Below the pieces are notes generated by a model, which saw only the letters and a list, made by a program, of their open reading frames with translations, was not told the origin of the DNA and did not search any database. Both the position numbers and the translations under genes were made by a program. Positions 22,232 through 35,690 of a DNA stretch of 64,000 nucleotides are shown here, one piece after another (the first letter of the stretch is position 1; each line of letters starts with the position of its first letter). This stretch comes from Sequoia sempervirens (Eukaryota > Streptophyta > Pinopsida > Cupressales > Cupressaceae): contig VDFB02262611.1 of NCBI GenBank assembly GCA_007258455.2, forward strand, positions 310,001 to 374,000, read 5' to 3'.

Positions 22232-23740
22232 GCTCCATGAAAAATAGCTCCAAGAAACAAAGCTATCTTGCTGCTGGAAAGAAAGAACTCCCTCAAAATG
22301 CTCAAAATTAACATACTAAAGCAAAAACCCACCAAAAACCCCTTACACATGTCCATTTAGAAGGTTTTGGTTGGAAGCAAGAAAAAAGTCCAAAAAGAAC
22401 CTCTAGAAACCCTCCAAACTGTCCTCCACATGAAGCAAAGTTAAACCAAGTCAATAGTCACACTAAAAATGTAACAAAAATGCCTCCAAACAGCCCCCTT
22501 TCCTCTAAAGTCAGTCAAAACAACCTCTCACACACCCCTCATTTTTGTAAGTCATCATTGGCCTTCACACAAGTATTGACCCACACTCTTCTCATGCAAT
22601 ATGTGTGTTTTGAAAACACAAGACTCCAAAAGGCATTAAAGATAATAATCTTGATTAAGTGATTCATAATACATCACTTAATCAAGTCATTTTACATTTC
22701 AAAGCACAAAATAAGGGGGCCCACCATCAATATGATTTGCATTTCATTTGCAAGTGAAAATGTTAAAGTGATTATCAAAATCACTTAAATTATATTACAA
22801 TGTTTTGAAACAAAAGCAAGAGCAATAATGAAATGAAAAAATGCTTTTAAAAGCATTAATAAGGTCAATAAGGCATATGGTGATCTCATCTCTTCTTCAC
22901 TCTACATTGTAAGGCTATATGTGGTCAACACTCTGATTTGCAAGGCAACATAAAAGCTCAAAAAACTTGGCCAATATGGCTGACCTCCATATTTATTGGA
23001 AAGCATATTCTCCAAGGCACATGATGCATGAGTCAAAAACCAAAGGTGTATACATATAACTTGGCACACTCCATATGTTGTATTGTTTGAGGACTTAGGA
23101 CTTGGAAAAGTTTTGAAACAAGGGGAAAAGCTTAAGGCATAACATGCCTAAGTCAATAGACATAAGTTTCGGTCTCCATCATATTAACACATGTTTTCAT
23201 TTTTTAAAACATGGGAAGAAAATCCCATCACCATCGAATAGGGTCAAACCCTAATCATCAAAAGACAAAAAAACAATGGAAAACACCATCATTTTGATGT
23301 TGAACATTCTGGAAAACAGATGCTACCACCGTGGGGTTTGAGAAAACATATAAAAATGAAGATTTGACACCGGTTTTGTGGTGATTTTTTGAAGAAACCA
23401 CCTCAAACAACAGGTAAATGTTTATTTTGTCACACAAAATCTCCATTTTCACATCATTTGGAGGCCATAAAAGAACTTACAGGCTGCAGCCATGGACATA
23501 TTTCTGACCCATCTTGTTTCATTTTTCTCTTTCTTTTGTTGTTTCACTTTGTTCACAGTCGCCATTATTTTCTTCTGAAGCTCGAAAGAAGCTTTCTGGT
23601 AAAAAGAATGACTTACACCTTGATGAGAATTGGCACTTTCTAGCTTGGTAAGCTTTTCTTGACAATATTCCTCATTTTCTTTTCTGCAATAAGCTCAAAC
23701 TCAAGCTCCAACTAGTAATATCATGCAAGACTTTAACATT
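22232..23740. other. No recognised gene; right flank of the chromovirus
   Basis: AT-rich with short open frames only. Nothing resembles a known protein. It was continuous with 8666-9200 before the insertion. Confidence 0.4.
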
Positions 23741-24490
23741 TCCTTTTGTATTTGCAAAATATGACTAAACCCAGATGGTTTTTGTCGCCTTTGTGAAGAA
23801 ACACAAATTTCTGGCCACGACTAAGAAAAATGACTTGGGTTTTTTATGCATTTTCTGTAGAATACTCTTCATTAAATCTGTTCTTTACCTCATTTTTCTG
23901 AACTCTCCTGCATGAAACCTCTCTTATATCAGCTATGTATTTCACAATTTCAGGATAAACCCAGATGGGTTTTTTGTAGCACCTATATTTTTGTATATGC
24001 AATTTTTTCAAAACAACCCAAGTGGGTTTCTTGGTTTCTTGAAGAAACTCATATTTTTCTAGAGAAATATAAGTGGGTTTTGTAAATACACTCCTTTTCC
24101 CTCCAATTTATAGCAATGTTGTTTCACATTTTAAAACCCTAGGTGGGTCTTCCATATTTTGCAGAAAAAGAGGTCTATTTGACCACAGCTTGTAATAATG
24201 CATGAAACGGGTTTTCACTTGTCATTCTTGTTCTTTTTTCACCATTGTTCTTGCCTCTGCATTAACTTCTCATGATAAACCTAGATGGGTAATTTGAAAG
24301 AAAACTTCATATTTTGTTGCAAAATGATTCAATGCCATTATACAGTGTGGGTATAGTTGAAAGCTCCAATTTGTAGTGAAAAAATATGTTTTATGTGAGC
24401 ATTTGAATTGGTTTTTGTAAATACACTTCTTTTCCTATAGAATGTCTTTGAAAACTAAAACCCCAAAGTGGGTTTGTCATTGTGAAGAAA
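23741..24490. repeat. Degenerate repeats with palindromic AACCCAxxTGGGTT core
   Basis: Motifs such as AAACCCAGATGGGTTTT recur at about 23767, 23954, 24013, 24070, 24134, 24206, 24279 and 24457, often 55-75 bp apart. Shared flanks include TTTTGTAAATACACT at about 24075 and 24413, and GAAGAAAC at about 23795, 24040 and 24482. This looks like an old, decayed tandem array. Confidence 0.45.
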
Positions 24491-26825
24491 CTCTTGCATT
24501 TGAAATTTACCCTTTAAGAGTACCATACTCTGTCCTTTTGATGATACCCCCTCATGTTGCTAAACACTCGTGGTAACCCCTTTTGATGCCTCAAACACTT
24601 TGAAAAAACACTACTATATGAAACTTTGGCACCATGATTGCCACTGTACATATCCAACAAGGTGATTATAATGTTTGTTAAGAGGGTAATGTTCATCTTC
24701 ATCCTTGAAACACTGTTCCTGACATTCATGAAGTGGTTGCTTTCTTTTCACAAGATAATTGTCTTATCACACTATATTCCATTGGTCATTTTTGTTCATG
24801 CATTAAGATCACTGTGACTGGATACTCCCTGGAACATAAAGCTTCTTAAGCTTTAATGCATATTCTCCCTTGATGAAAGCACTATATATATGCACCAAAC
24901 TTTGCATTCTCATGAAACACAATTATCGTGCTTTGTCCACTGTCAAAATTGAGCTCCTCCATTTCAATCAATAAGATTATTGCCATTCGTGACAAGGTCC
25001 TTCTTTGAATACTTTTTTCTTTCTTAGAGGAATCATTTCCAGAGTAAACCATTTGGCAACCTATAGAGCCTAGCATAGCATGGGTATGAGTCAGAGACCC
25101 CTCACATCTGCCATTCCTTCATACACATTACTCATGACTTAAATTCTTGGGACTGTCCATTAGACTTTATAAGCTCTTTTATTTTGAACACAATCTTTGT
25201 TATGGCATAACAATTGTATCCTGATCACATCATATGAGGGTTCCAGTGTTGTAATTGAATTCTTATAATGATGTCTTCATAAAATATGACTGTCTACCCT
25301 TGATTCTTGACTTCCTACTAAGATCTCTCCTTTCAAGAAAGCAAGGTACTTGGGAATATCTACCAAAGGATACCCTTCTTCTCCATACAATCTGTAGCAT
25401 TGTATCACCAATGTCAACTATCATAGTCAATGACAATGACCCTACCCACTGCACTCATTTTCACAAATGCACCACAATTGGCATTAACAATTACATTTTT
25501 CCTCCAATGATAAACATTTTCTGGTCTATTCCCTTAGGACCACCCCTTGTATATTTTGCAAATGTGGGAGAGCACCATAACATAGGTCACTAGCAAATAA
25601 TGACAACCCCATTCTTGTTGGACCCTTTTGTCATGTAGCATGCATTCATGACTATATTCGATTGTCTCCTTGGCCTCAATACCCCTGTAGCTTTTTGTTT
25701 GACCATCACTTCAACAAGTTGCATAGGTCATAGGCTTTGCATGTTGTTGTCCTATGCACTTCAAATTCTCCATTTCTTGACATGTGGCTGCACCAATGGT
25801 TGTATTTTGATGCAAATGGCTACTTCACTTGGGTATGATGATATGCCCCTAGTTTTCTCATGGCTTACTGATTTTTCTTGGTCAATGCTTGATAGCTCCA
25901 CATTGCTTTCTCCATTTCCATCAATAAAGTTATTGTCAACTGCATATCAGCTGTGGAGGTAATCCTTGGGTCTGAGCAACTCAAGAAAATGTAGATGAAA
26001 GTTGATCATTATGTGACACCGAACATGGTAGTTGAAATTTTTTACTACCCTTCCTTTCTTCTTCATCCGTAATGTAATCTCTTGTGACCATTTCTTGTTT
26101 TCCTTCAGTAAATTCAAAAGACATTTGTCTTTGTTGTTGTCCTACATGACATAAGAATACATGTTGTCCCAACCTTCATGGCTTCCATAACAATGCTTGT
26201 TGTCCCACATGAATTTTCTATTTGATCTCCGCAACATTTGTTTACCTTTTGATTATGTGTAACACATAAACTATCTCCCCACTTTGATCCTAGTGGGAAA
26301 AAACATGTCCCCTATGTCAGTGACCTAAAAGCTCACCGTCCTATGTGATGTGTGGTTTTCCAATAGGGTCAAGGTGAGAGGGACCTGACAATACTCTAGA
26401 TTTCTCTCTCATTATATAAGAGATGCATAATTGAACTTGATACATCTTTTGAATCTGATAATGAAAGTTGATCAACTGGTGTGATTCCATATTGATTTAA
26501 TACATTAATAACAGGTATATCTTTTATTAAGTTGCTCAATTTCCTATTTCTTTCAGAGCATGCTAAGCTCTACCCTTGTGGGATCCACATTTACCCCACA
26601 TGTTGTATTTAACCGAATCAAAACAGTAACCAGACTTGTCATAAATCTGCACATGAAGCAAACAAGTTAGAAAAATAGATGCATATTTTGGATGTGTTTG
26701 ATGACTTCATTATTTTCTAGGACATCCAAGGTTTTGCATGCTTATTTAATGCACTTATGGATCAGTTTATACATGCATAGGTAGGTGTATATGTAAGGAT
26801 TGAGATCTTTCATTGCTTAGAGCAT
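24491..26825. other. No recognised gene
   Basis: There are several open frames of 60-112 codons on both strands (the longest are 25255-25593 and 25648-25962, plus strand). None has a recognisable domain or consistent neighbours. A minus-strand series of short frames could be a decayed retroelement, but no motif supports that. Confidence 0.35.
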
Positions 26826-26828
26826 TGC

Positions 26829-26847
26829 TCTAATATCATTGTTTTTC
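26829..26847 (-). other. Degenerate primer-binding-site-like sequence
   Basis: GCTCTAATATCATTG on the plus strand is close to the inverse of the initiator tRNA-Met primer site (minus strand TGATATTAGAGC versus TGGTATCAGAGC). The base on its right side allows an LTR end in minus orientation. No matching LTR pair was found. Confidence 0.25.
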
Positions 26848-27660
26848 CAGATGTAGGAGCTAGGAGCACTACAGAGCTGGGAAGGACACAAAAAGCTTGA
26901 GGCATCAACAGCAGGGCAAGAGGGAAACTTCACAACCAATCATTCTCAGGCAATGAATGGTCTCCACTCTTATATGCACATTGTGTTTTATTTATTCATG
27001 TATAAATTGCTTCTTTATTTTCATTGAATAAGCAAAGTTAGTCCCTTGGCTTGTGAGGGACATGTACACTTCATGATTATCAATAAAATATTACATTTGT
27101 ATACATATGATTCTCTTTTCTCATTTGTTGTAATTACAACATTGGAATGAAAAAATGTAATTTGTTTCATTTGACAATCTTTTTCCATGCATATTAAACC
27201 TAGCAGACTTATGGTTTATCTTTTAAATGTTTAAACGAACAACACAAAAGAATAAACACTAAACCTAATTTCAGTTGAAAGCTAAAAATTAGGTGACAAA
27301 AACAACTTGGATATAGTGGAAAAGGATGTCATGCTAATGAACAAGGTATCCACAACCTTATAGATCCTATCACACAACAAACAACTCATGGTCTTGGTTA
27401 TTGTCCTTTGGTAGAAGTAATCAAGCCTTCAATCAATATAGAGGCCATAGGTTTGATGTTGGAGGATTTTTGTATACAAAATTATAACAAATCCAAGAAT
27501 GTGAAACATTTGGTTAAGTTCCTCAAAGGTAAGGAGAAAATAAGAAAAAAACAAAATGTCCTTAATGAAATTTTTTGGGCATGACAAAATGCCAATTAAA
27601 CAATTGCAATAGTAACTTTCTACAACTGTATTCATTATACAAAGTCACTTAAGTGACTGC
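26848..27660. other. No recognised gene; possible decayed LTR
   Basis: AT-rich. It contains an AATAAAATATT stretch near 27083 and no coding signal. Confidence 0.3.
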
Positions 27661-27679
27661 CCTTGTCCTGATACCAGTA

Positions 27680-30600
27680 CTTTTGTCCTGTTGCGACTAG
27701 AAATATTATTCGCTATTATAAGGCCTAATTGTACAAATAGGTACAGTAGATAACAAATGACATGAAACAATTGAATCCAATGAGCAAGTTATAATTGCAA
27801 TGGTCTCATTTTTTATTGAGAGATAATAAACAATTATTCTCCTTTTCTATTGCTTTGAGTAGGCCTATTATTCATTTCTATTAAAGAAAATTACATAAAA
27901 ATAGGACATTATATATTTTGCAAATATTTAATGTTTGAATGCAAATTGTGCCACCTTTGGCAGCAAGATGGTAGATGTTGAAACAATCAATGCATGTTTA
28001 ATGCATTAAATGGTATGAATCACAGATAAAAAACAATAGTCTATTAAATGAAAATTGTGCAAGATAATATGTTATTCATAAACATGAAACACAAAAGCAC
28101 ATGTTAAATATGCAAAAAAAAAATACCAATGCAATAAATTTTTGCAAACATCTAGACATCAAATGCAATTTTTTTGAAATTTGCTAATAGGCTCATGGCT
28201 TCTTAAGCAATGAATACATAGTCAATGCATTGAATTCCTCCACAGTGAACAAGACCTTGCTCAAAGCATTCACATTTTCCTGTGATAATTCTCGTTTGTT
28301 ACAATAGTCACCTACTCCTTGGCTTCAACTATTCCATGTTCATGGGTTACATAGCATATGCCATCTACTGTACCCACTTGTCCCCCTAGCCCTTGTAACA
28401 ACAACTAGTACTTCTAGCTAACAAGTATCATAAATAGATAGACAAACGGCTTACCAGTAGTCCACTGTTCCTAGGATTAAGAACATAGAGAGCTAAAAAC
28501 ACACAAGCTTTTCAACAAATAATAAAAAAACAAGAATTAGCACAAATAAAACCCAAAACTCACATAATATTTCATGAATTAACTATGCATTCACTGCTTG
28601 TGTACCCACCAGCTCTCCAGCACATCTCACACAATTTTCATTCAATGGATTAAACATGTATTCACTTCTTCACGATTAAATATTTTCCAAAATATATAAT
28701 GTCCCCTTATTTTGCTAATTTACTTAAACGAAAAATGAATAATAGACCCACTCCAACCAATAGAAAAAGAAATAAAACATAATTTTCAAACATAAAAAAT
28801 ATGTCTTTAAATTGCAACTATGGGAAAACCACAAAAATACTTCAAACAATACAATTTGATTGGCCAAGCAACTATTTCAAAAGCGAATTCAATAATGAGC
28901 CTTCAATCTTCTAGTGTTCCCCATTTTGTTATAATAAGTCTTTGAATAATGTCTTCTTTCCCCATTATTTCATTGCTCTTTTGAGAAGTTTAAGAACAAC
29001 AAGAAACTATTTCAAAAGAAAATTCAATAAATGCAATTGTAAACCTTCCTATTGACACAAACTAACAATTGCAATAGTGACCTGCTTTTCAACAAAAAAA
29101 AGTTTCATGTTTATGAATTACATGGCACACCATTCACCATGCTCATCTATCTATTCAGTAAGTCAGATTCCTAAACTAGGCTTCTTCTTTATTGTTCACA
29201 ACTCTTCCAAAGCATAAATTTTATGCACATTGGAAGACATAAAATTCATTAGAAACAAAGAGGAAGAATGATACAAGAATCTGACCTTCTAGTTCCTTGT
29301 TCAACAACCAAGTATATTTGCACTCATATAGATGTTTGTCTCCAACTCCAATTACAAGTAATGGTTCTTGTTATAGGGATAAATTAGACAAATGAGCACA
29401 TTCCATGACATAATATTCTATTCATAAACATGAACCATAGAAACAACGGGACAAGCCACTCACTAGTAGTGCACTGCCACAGAATAACAAACATGCAAGA
29501 ATGAAACCAAAATCTAAAAACACACAAGATTTTCAACAAACAATAAACAAATGAGAATAAGCACAAATAAAACCCAGTACTCACCTTAGATTTCATGAAT
29601 TAACTATGCATTAACTGATTTTGTACCCACCAACCCTCCAACACATCTCACACAATTTTCTTTTCGAGCTTGGCTGATAGATTGGTAGCCACTCAAGCAA
29701 TAAACACATAATTAATGCATTCAATGCCTCCACAGTCCAAGAGACCTTGCTCAAAGCATGTGTAATCTACTATACCCACTTTCCTTGTTAGCCCTTGTAA
29801 CAACAAGCAATACTTCTAGTTATCAAGTATCATAAACACACAGCCAAGCCATTCACCAATAGTGCACTTTTACAGAATAATGAACATGGAAAAACACAAC
29901 CAAGAGCTAAAAACACACAAGATTTTCAATAAACAATAAACAAATGAGAATACGCATAAATAAAACCCAACACTCTCCTAATCTTTCATGAATTAACTAT
30001 GCATTCACTGCTTGTGTACCCACCAACCCTCCAACACATCTCGCACAATTTTCTTTCCGAGCTTTGCTAATAAACTAATGGGAATTCAAGCAATAAACAC
30101 ATAGTTAATGCTTTCAATGCACCCACAATTGACAAGACCTTGCTCCAACCATTCATTTTTCCTTGTAACAACTCCTCCTTTGCTCAAGCAAGACCAACAA
30201 CTAAAATAGACAAGCTTTTCAACAAACAATAAATAAACGAGAATAAGCACAAATAAAACCGAACACTCGCCTAATATTTCATGAATTAACTATGCATTCA
30301 CTGCATGTGTAACCACCGGCCCTCCAACGCATCTCGTAAAATTTTCTTTGTGAGCTTTGCTAATAGACTAATGGCCACTCAAGCAATAAACACATAGTTA
30401 ATGCTTTCAATGCACCCACCGTCGACAAGACCTTGCTCAAACCATTTAGTTTCCCTTGTAACGCTTCTAGTTATCAAGTATCAAAAATAGATAGATGAGC
30501 CACTCACCAGTTGCACACCGTTCCTACAACTCCTCCCTCCTTTAAGCACTGCACAAAATGACTAACATCGAAGATGGCAACCCACAACCAAAAACACACA

Positions 30601-31060
30601 ACCTTCTAAACAAACAATAAACAAACCAAAATAAGCAAAATCCAACACTCGCCTCATATTTTATAAATTAACTATACATTCTCTGCTTGTGTTCTTACCA
30701 GTTGTCCAACACATATCTCAAAGTTTGCATTTAATGCATTAAAAATACATTCACTGCTTTAGTACCCACCAGCCCACCGCCAAAACTTGCACCATATGCA
30801 TCCCTCGATTAAATATTTTCCACAATATATAATGTCCCCCTATTTTCCTAATTTACTTAAAGGAAAATGAAAAATTGACCTACTCCAACCAATAGAAAAA
30901 GAGATAAACCATAATTTTCAAGCACAAAAAATATGTGCTTAAATCTCAACTATAGGAAAAAGACAAAAATATTTTAAACAATACAATTTCATTGGCCAAC
31001 CAACTATTTGAAAAGAAAATGCAACGAATGCAATAGTAAACCTGCCTATCGGCAGGATCT
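27680..31060 (+). repeat. Family H repeat, left arm of a large inverted repeat
   Basis: Internally repetitive. The landmark CATGAATTAACTATGCATT occurs at 28573, 29594, 29997 and 30280, with a variant near 30660. Other shared blocks are the 'ATATATAATGTCCCC' block (28696, 30828) and a 'CAAGTATCATAAA' block. The arm is homologous, in reverse complement, to 55526-61245, including its outermost part (27680-28000 against about 60900-61245). No protein is encoded. Confidence 0.8.
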
Positions 31061-31545
31061 AAAAATATATCCCTTGATTGTAGCATTAAATTAAAATTAG
31101 AAAAACCTTAGCAAAAAGAATTTTCCAATTAAAATTTTATAACTTATAGAAAATTATTAAGACACAATTATGACATCACTTGATGCAACATGCTAATAAT
31201 AAATAAATAAAACTTGGGATTAATGAAAATATAAAATATTGTAGCAAAATACCTAAAAAACATTTTAAACTTTAAAATATAGCTTTATTGCTCAAAATCA
31301 CAAGAATCCAAAGACATCAACTTTATAATGATTATTACCCTATAATTTAATCCTAAAAATAAAATATAGCTTTATTGCTTAAAATGTTACAAAAAATACC
31401 AAAAATGTTTCAAGACATATGTGGATGACATTAAAGACAATCATCAATGTTCACGACAGAAACACTGCCCAAAATAGTGGTCGCTCAATTCTGTCAAGAG
31501 GTTGAAATGGTTGTGCGTATTTTCTTCACATGTGCCATCACAATT
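31061..31545 (+). repeat. Array block A, copy 1
   Basis: Opens TATATCCCTTGATTGTAGC. Further copies are at about 35750-36245, 40655-41075, 48590-49085 and, truncated, 55235-55525. Non-coding. This copy joins directly to family H on its left. Confidence 0.75.
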
Positions 31546-31659
31546 ATGGGTCATATGACAAGTATTGGTAGTACTACTACACTAGAGAAAAAATAACTCT
31601 GTAGGTTGAATTGCATGATATAAATGCTATTGAAAACAGTGGCGGTCCAAAAGACCTAT

Positions 31660-32620
31660 CATTTCAAAACTTATTCACAACAATATCAACCGTGCAATTT
31701 TTTTGCCTGAAGCCTTCAAAGTCATAAGCATGGCAAGTAGACCCTAGAACAGTGAAAGTGAAATCAGGCGGTGCCTATGAGTGCCTAGGGGTTAATTAAA
31801 TATATTTTATTTTGGTTTATTCTACTCTCAAGTCCATGGTAGCACATGCACTTATTTAAAGCCAACAAAGCCTTCAAACAAATGTGTGTTCTTGTTTAGA
31901 TTATTACATCTAAGTGCCAAGTGTGTCTAGGTGAAGTCTATCATTTATTTCTATGTTGCAGCTGGTTGAGTGATGACAAGAGTTACGTTTGTCGCTTAGA
32001 TTACTTCATTTTTTGACAAAAAAATGTACATTTTGCCAGTGCACAACCACCTTGGTGACTTTCATAACCTTACACAACCTTTAGGATTCACTCCTTATGG
32101 TAGATAGAGTATATCAATGAGAAATTAATAACCTTTTACACTCTAGTTATTTGAATGTAAGTCAATTGATAAGCATTGCATGGGATACTAATACTGCATT
32201 TACAAAAAACTAAATTATTTAAATAAATAAATAATTTTTCATATTGTTAAGAAAAAGAAAAATGATTTATACAACTACTCTTACCAATAGGATAATAGAA
32301 AATAATTTATTTTAAATAAAATGAAATTATTTAAATAAATAATTAGTTGAGGAATATTAAAAAAACTAAATAAATAAATAATTAGTTGAGGAATATTTAA
32401 AAGAAACTAAATGATTTTTTTAAAGCCCCTTGATTGTAACACTAAACTAATTTAAAATATTTTAATTCCTAGTCACAATGGCCTAGAGGATGAAATGAAT
32501 TAATTAACCTTTGACCCACTTTACCTTGATTGTTACACTTTCTACAAATATCAAGAATGGTTTGAATAACCTATTACATGAGACTTTTTAAGTTGTAGAT
32601 TTAAACTAGCATACATATAT
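31660..32620 (+). repeat. Array blocks B, C and D, copy 1
   Basis: Block B (landmark GGGGTTAATTAAATAT at 31788) is followed by C (short tandem 'TTAGTTGAGGAATATT' units) and D (landmark TAACACTAAACTAATTT). The same order recurs at 39655-40615, 44510-45450 and 47583-48540. Confidence 0.75.
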
Positions 32621-32804
32621 TAAATATTAATATCTATAAAATATGCCTAGAATTATCATAATCGAGGTGCCTATTGCACTATTGTTTTTGATATTAGGGA
32701 AAAACATATTTTGAAGGGATCCGTAACCCTTTACAACAAGAAAAGCCAGGCTGCAGAAAGGACAACCTGCAGCCAACAAAAAACCATCACCCAAACAAAA
32801 CCCA

Positions 32805-33425
32805 TCAAGATTTACAACTAGCACTTTTCTTGTGGGAGCGAAGAGTCATATCGAAAGAAGGTCGTGAAGATTTATCTTTTTTACCCTTGACAGTAATCCA
32901 TCCTTCCACCTGCATAGCCATACTATGCCACACCTTCTTAATATTTTCATGATGATGAAAGCCAACAACCTTACACTTGGGATTGTCCTCATGACTACTT
33001 TGTAAAGATTGAGACTTATCATAAAAGCTGTCGGGATGAACAGCCAAGGCACTTTCATCCGGAGAGGCAGCCAATGGCTCAATAGGGGTTGCCTTAACAA
33101 CCTCACCAAAAGAGACGACCAGAGGGGGGGTTCCAAGGTCTGGTGGTTCCGAAACAACCACCTTAGAAAAACTCTTATTATGATCAACATTCTTCTCAAC
33201 AGTATAATGTTGTTGAGAAGCCCCTTTCCACCAAGTTGATGTCTTAGTATTTTTTTCAAAACCACAATGTGCAGCAGCGTGTCCGGTTTTGAAGCATCTC
33301 CTACACCGGAAAGGAATTCCTTCATAATCCAAAGATTGGATCCAAGAGCCTTTAGAAGATTTGAGTAAGATCTCAGCAGGTAACCCTTTTGAAACATTTA
33401 AATCGACCAATATGCGAGCAAAGGT
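32805..33425 (-). pseudogene. LINE ORF1 C-terminal fragment with zinc knuckle
   Basis: The 201-codon open frame matches the plant L1-type ORF1 (DUF4283/zinc-knuckle) layout, a nucleic-acid-binding protein of the LINE particle. It opens VDLNVSKGLPAEILLK, then WIQSLDYEGIPFRC, then CRRCFKTGHAAAHC, a CX2CX4HX4C knuckle with Cys36, Cys39, His44 and Cys49. The C-terminus (EGWITVKGKKDK ... FDMTLRSHKK) is the family's usual basic tail. The open reading extends a few codons upstream of the first Met (about 33425). The N-terminal half is missing, cut off at telomere-like DNA. No ORF2 follows convincingly on the left. Confidence 0.8.
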
Positions 33426-33431
33426 GGAATG

Positions 33432-33625
33432 AAATTAGGGTTAAGGTTAGAACTATTATTAATTTTAAATTTTATTATTATAAAATTAATTATGGTTAAG
33501 GTTAGTGTTCCTTTTAAAATAGGGCTACTCTAAAAAAAAATTACAATTAAATTAGGGTTAGGGTTAGAGTTTACATAGGGTTAAATTAAGGTTTTAGTTA
33601 GGGTTGAATTAGAGTTAGTCTAATT
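33432..33625 (+). repeat. Degenerate telomere-like repeats
   Basis: TTAGGGTTAAGG, ATTAGGGTTAGGGTTAG, CATAGGGTTAAATTAAGG and TTAGTTAGGGTTG occur together, interspersed with AT-rich sequence. They resemble decayed telomeric (TTTAGGG/TTAGGG) units. They start within about 10 bp of the broken LINE ORF1 end. Confidence 0.55.
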
Positions 33626-35399
33626 TTTTCATCATTGTTTATTTCAATTCCCATATATAATTGCTACACAATAAAATTAAGTGGAATTTCTCCCCAAACT
33701 TACAACTTAATGTTTTTGTTAAGGATAGCTTTGTAAGTATTTGATTTTAGGTTTTATAAAGATTAACTTGAAATCATACGAACAGAAAAACATAACATCA
33801 ACATCAACCATTTGCATTTAATTAGAACACACATACTTTCAATTTGTTAACCAAAAATAATATAAATTAATGCACTATATATATAATCATAATATAGTTG
33901 TACTCTGATTCACATACTCAATACTTTTTAAATATGGCATCCCCATACCTTACCCAAATTCTCCTAGCAATCGTGACAAAAATTAATAAGGAAAAAAAAA
34001 TTAACCACAAGGAAAAGTTGGAAAATCAAACAAGAATAGAAATGAAATAGATTAAATGCAAATCAAGTTCTACCTTCTAGAGTAAAGAAAGGTCCCTAGT
34101 AAGAGATTCTTTGCAAGTCAGGATTTTAAAGTATAAAACAATAAGCTTTTTAACATTTATTAAACTTTTGTAGTTGTCTATGATTAAAGAACATCTTGGA
34201 AGTCGTTTAAACGAATTTTCAGTGTCCTCAAGATTCACAGCGAAGGATTTATCATAGAAGGAAGTCATTTTGCTTAAGCTTAGAAATCCTTTCTATTCTT
34301 TTATTTTTGTGAAAATCTTTTTTTTCAAATTCCGTAAGATCTTATTTGCTCTACAAAAAAAGTTGCTACCTTAAAGTAAATGAATGATACTGAAGATTAT
34401 TATTTTTTAAATAAAAGAAAAGTAATAGAAGAAGAGCTTCAAGAAAAATGATGATTATGAATCTTTGAACACTGTGGACTCTTAAAAGCTTATAATATTT
34501 TAAAAAAATATTATTTTATTGAATTTGAGTCAGATATTCATATTTTTAAATGATAGCTTTTTGAGAAAAGTGTCAAGAATGACCAACTGGTGCCAAGCAG
34601 CATTGAAGCCTAAAAGTGTGTATATCTTTTGTTGTCCATCCATGCTCAGAGGCTTTCCTCATCTCTTCGTACTAAAACTCACTATGCAAGTAACAACTAA
34701 AAACTCTTTCTTTCGCATAAATGTTATCATGTGGGATTCTTCACTAAATTCGTAGTTTATAAAGGTCGTATAATTCTAAAAAAAATTATTTATGTTGAGA
34801 GAAAAATAAAATTAAATGAAAATATGAGAATAAAAACCTTAAGCTGCAAAAAATAATTCATAATCATAGATTTTAAGTTTGTACTGAAGACTACTAAATC
34901 CAATGTAACAAAAATAAATTAGACAAGCATTTGTAATTATTTGTGGCATGTCACAAAAATTCTAGACTTTTTTTCTTTTTGATTTTATTCACCACCATTG
35001 TTTGGAGTTGGTTCAAAGTGGTTGCTCTCCTATACTTTAAACTCAACCGTTCTGCTAGAGGATGACCTAAAAAACACAACATTGCTAGCACTAATATTTT
35101 TCTTCAGCTGTCAAATGCCAACATCTATTTAAAAAAAAAAATCAGACTTTATTTTCTAATGATTAAAATGGGTTACAACAGCCTCTTTTAATAGAGGTCT
35201 TCATGAATTCAAAGATAAGAACATCCAAAGAAAGATGTGAATAAAACCACTTTAAAAACAAAGCAAAAAACTAAAAACTATTGAAAAATAAACAGAAAAA
35301 AAATTACAAATAAATACATTGAAATTTATTATAATTATAAAAAATATATTTGTGTTACTACTATAAATAAATGTTCACCCTAAAAACTTAAAAATTTAT
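33626..35399. other. No recognised gene
   Basis: AT-rich. Open frames here (for example 34519-34755, plus strand) show no recognisable domain. Confidence 0.4.
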
Positions 35400-35690
35400 T
35401 ACATGGCACTAAGTATTTAGTTTTAATTTATTTTTTTAATTAAATTGATTTTAAAATCTAAAAAAGCAACATTACCACTACTTGCACATCAAATTTTAAC
35501 TTTATTAGTTTTTCCTTACAAAGATTTTTGGATGCCATTATTTATTACAACATGAAACTAAGTATTTAGTTCTAATTTATATTTTTAATTAAATTGATTT
35601 AATCTAAAAAAGCAACATTACAACCACTTGCATGTCAAATTTAACTTGATTAGTTTTTCCTTACAAATATTTTTGGATGCCATTGTAATA
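35400..35690 (+). repeat. About 149-bp tandem duplication
   Basis: Two adjacent copies share ACTAAGTATTTAGTT, GCAACATTAC and TTTTTGGATGCCATT. The second copy has small deletions. It directly precedes the array. Confidence 0.75.

Noticed and set aside
25255..25962. Adjacent plus-strand ORFs of 112 and 104 codons as a host gene
   Set aside because: No recognisable domain, no consistent frame between them, and no splice or promoter context that supports a gene.
26846..27095. Possible last exon with TTTTTCCAG acceptor and AATAAA signal
   Set aside because: No coding frame or upstream exon is supported; the same bases are better read as possible retroelement flank.
27655..27680. TGATACCA-type sequence as a functional primer-binding site
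   Set aside because: It is close to the initiator tRNA-Met site, but no adjoining LTR end is clear. It is kept only as a hint in the inverted-repeat finding.
32627..32824. Start of LINE ORF2 downstream of the ORF1 fragment
   Set aside because: The 65-codon frame lacks a clear endonuclease start motif, so I cannot support it.
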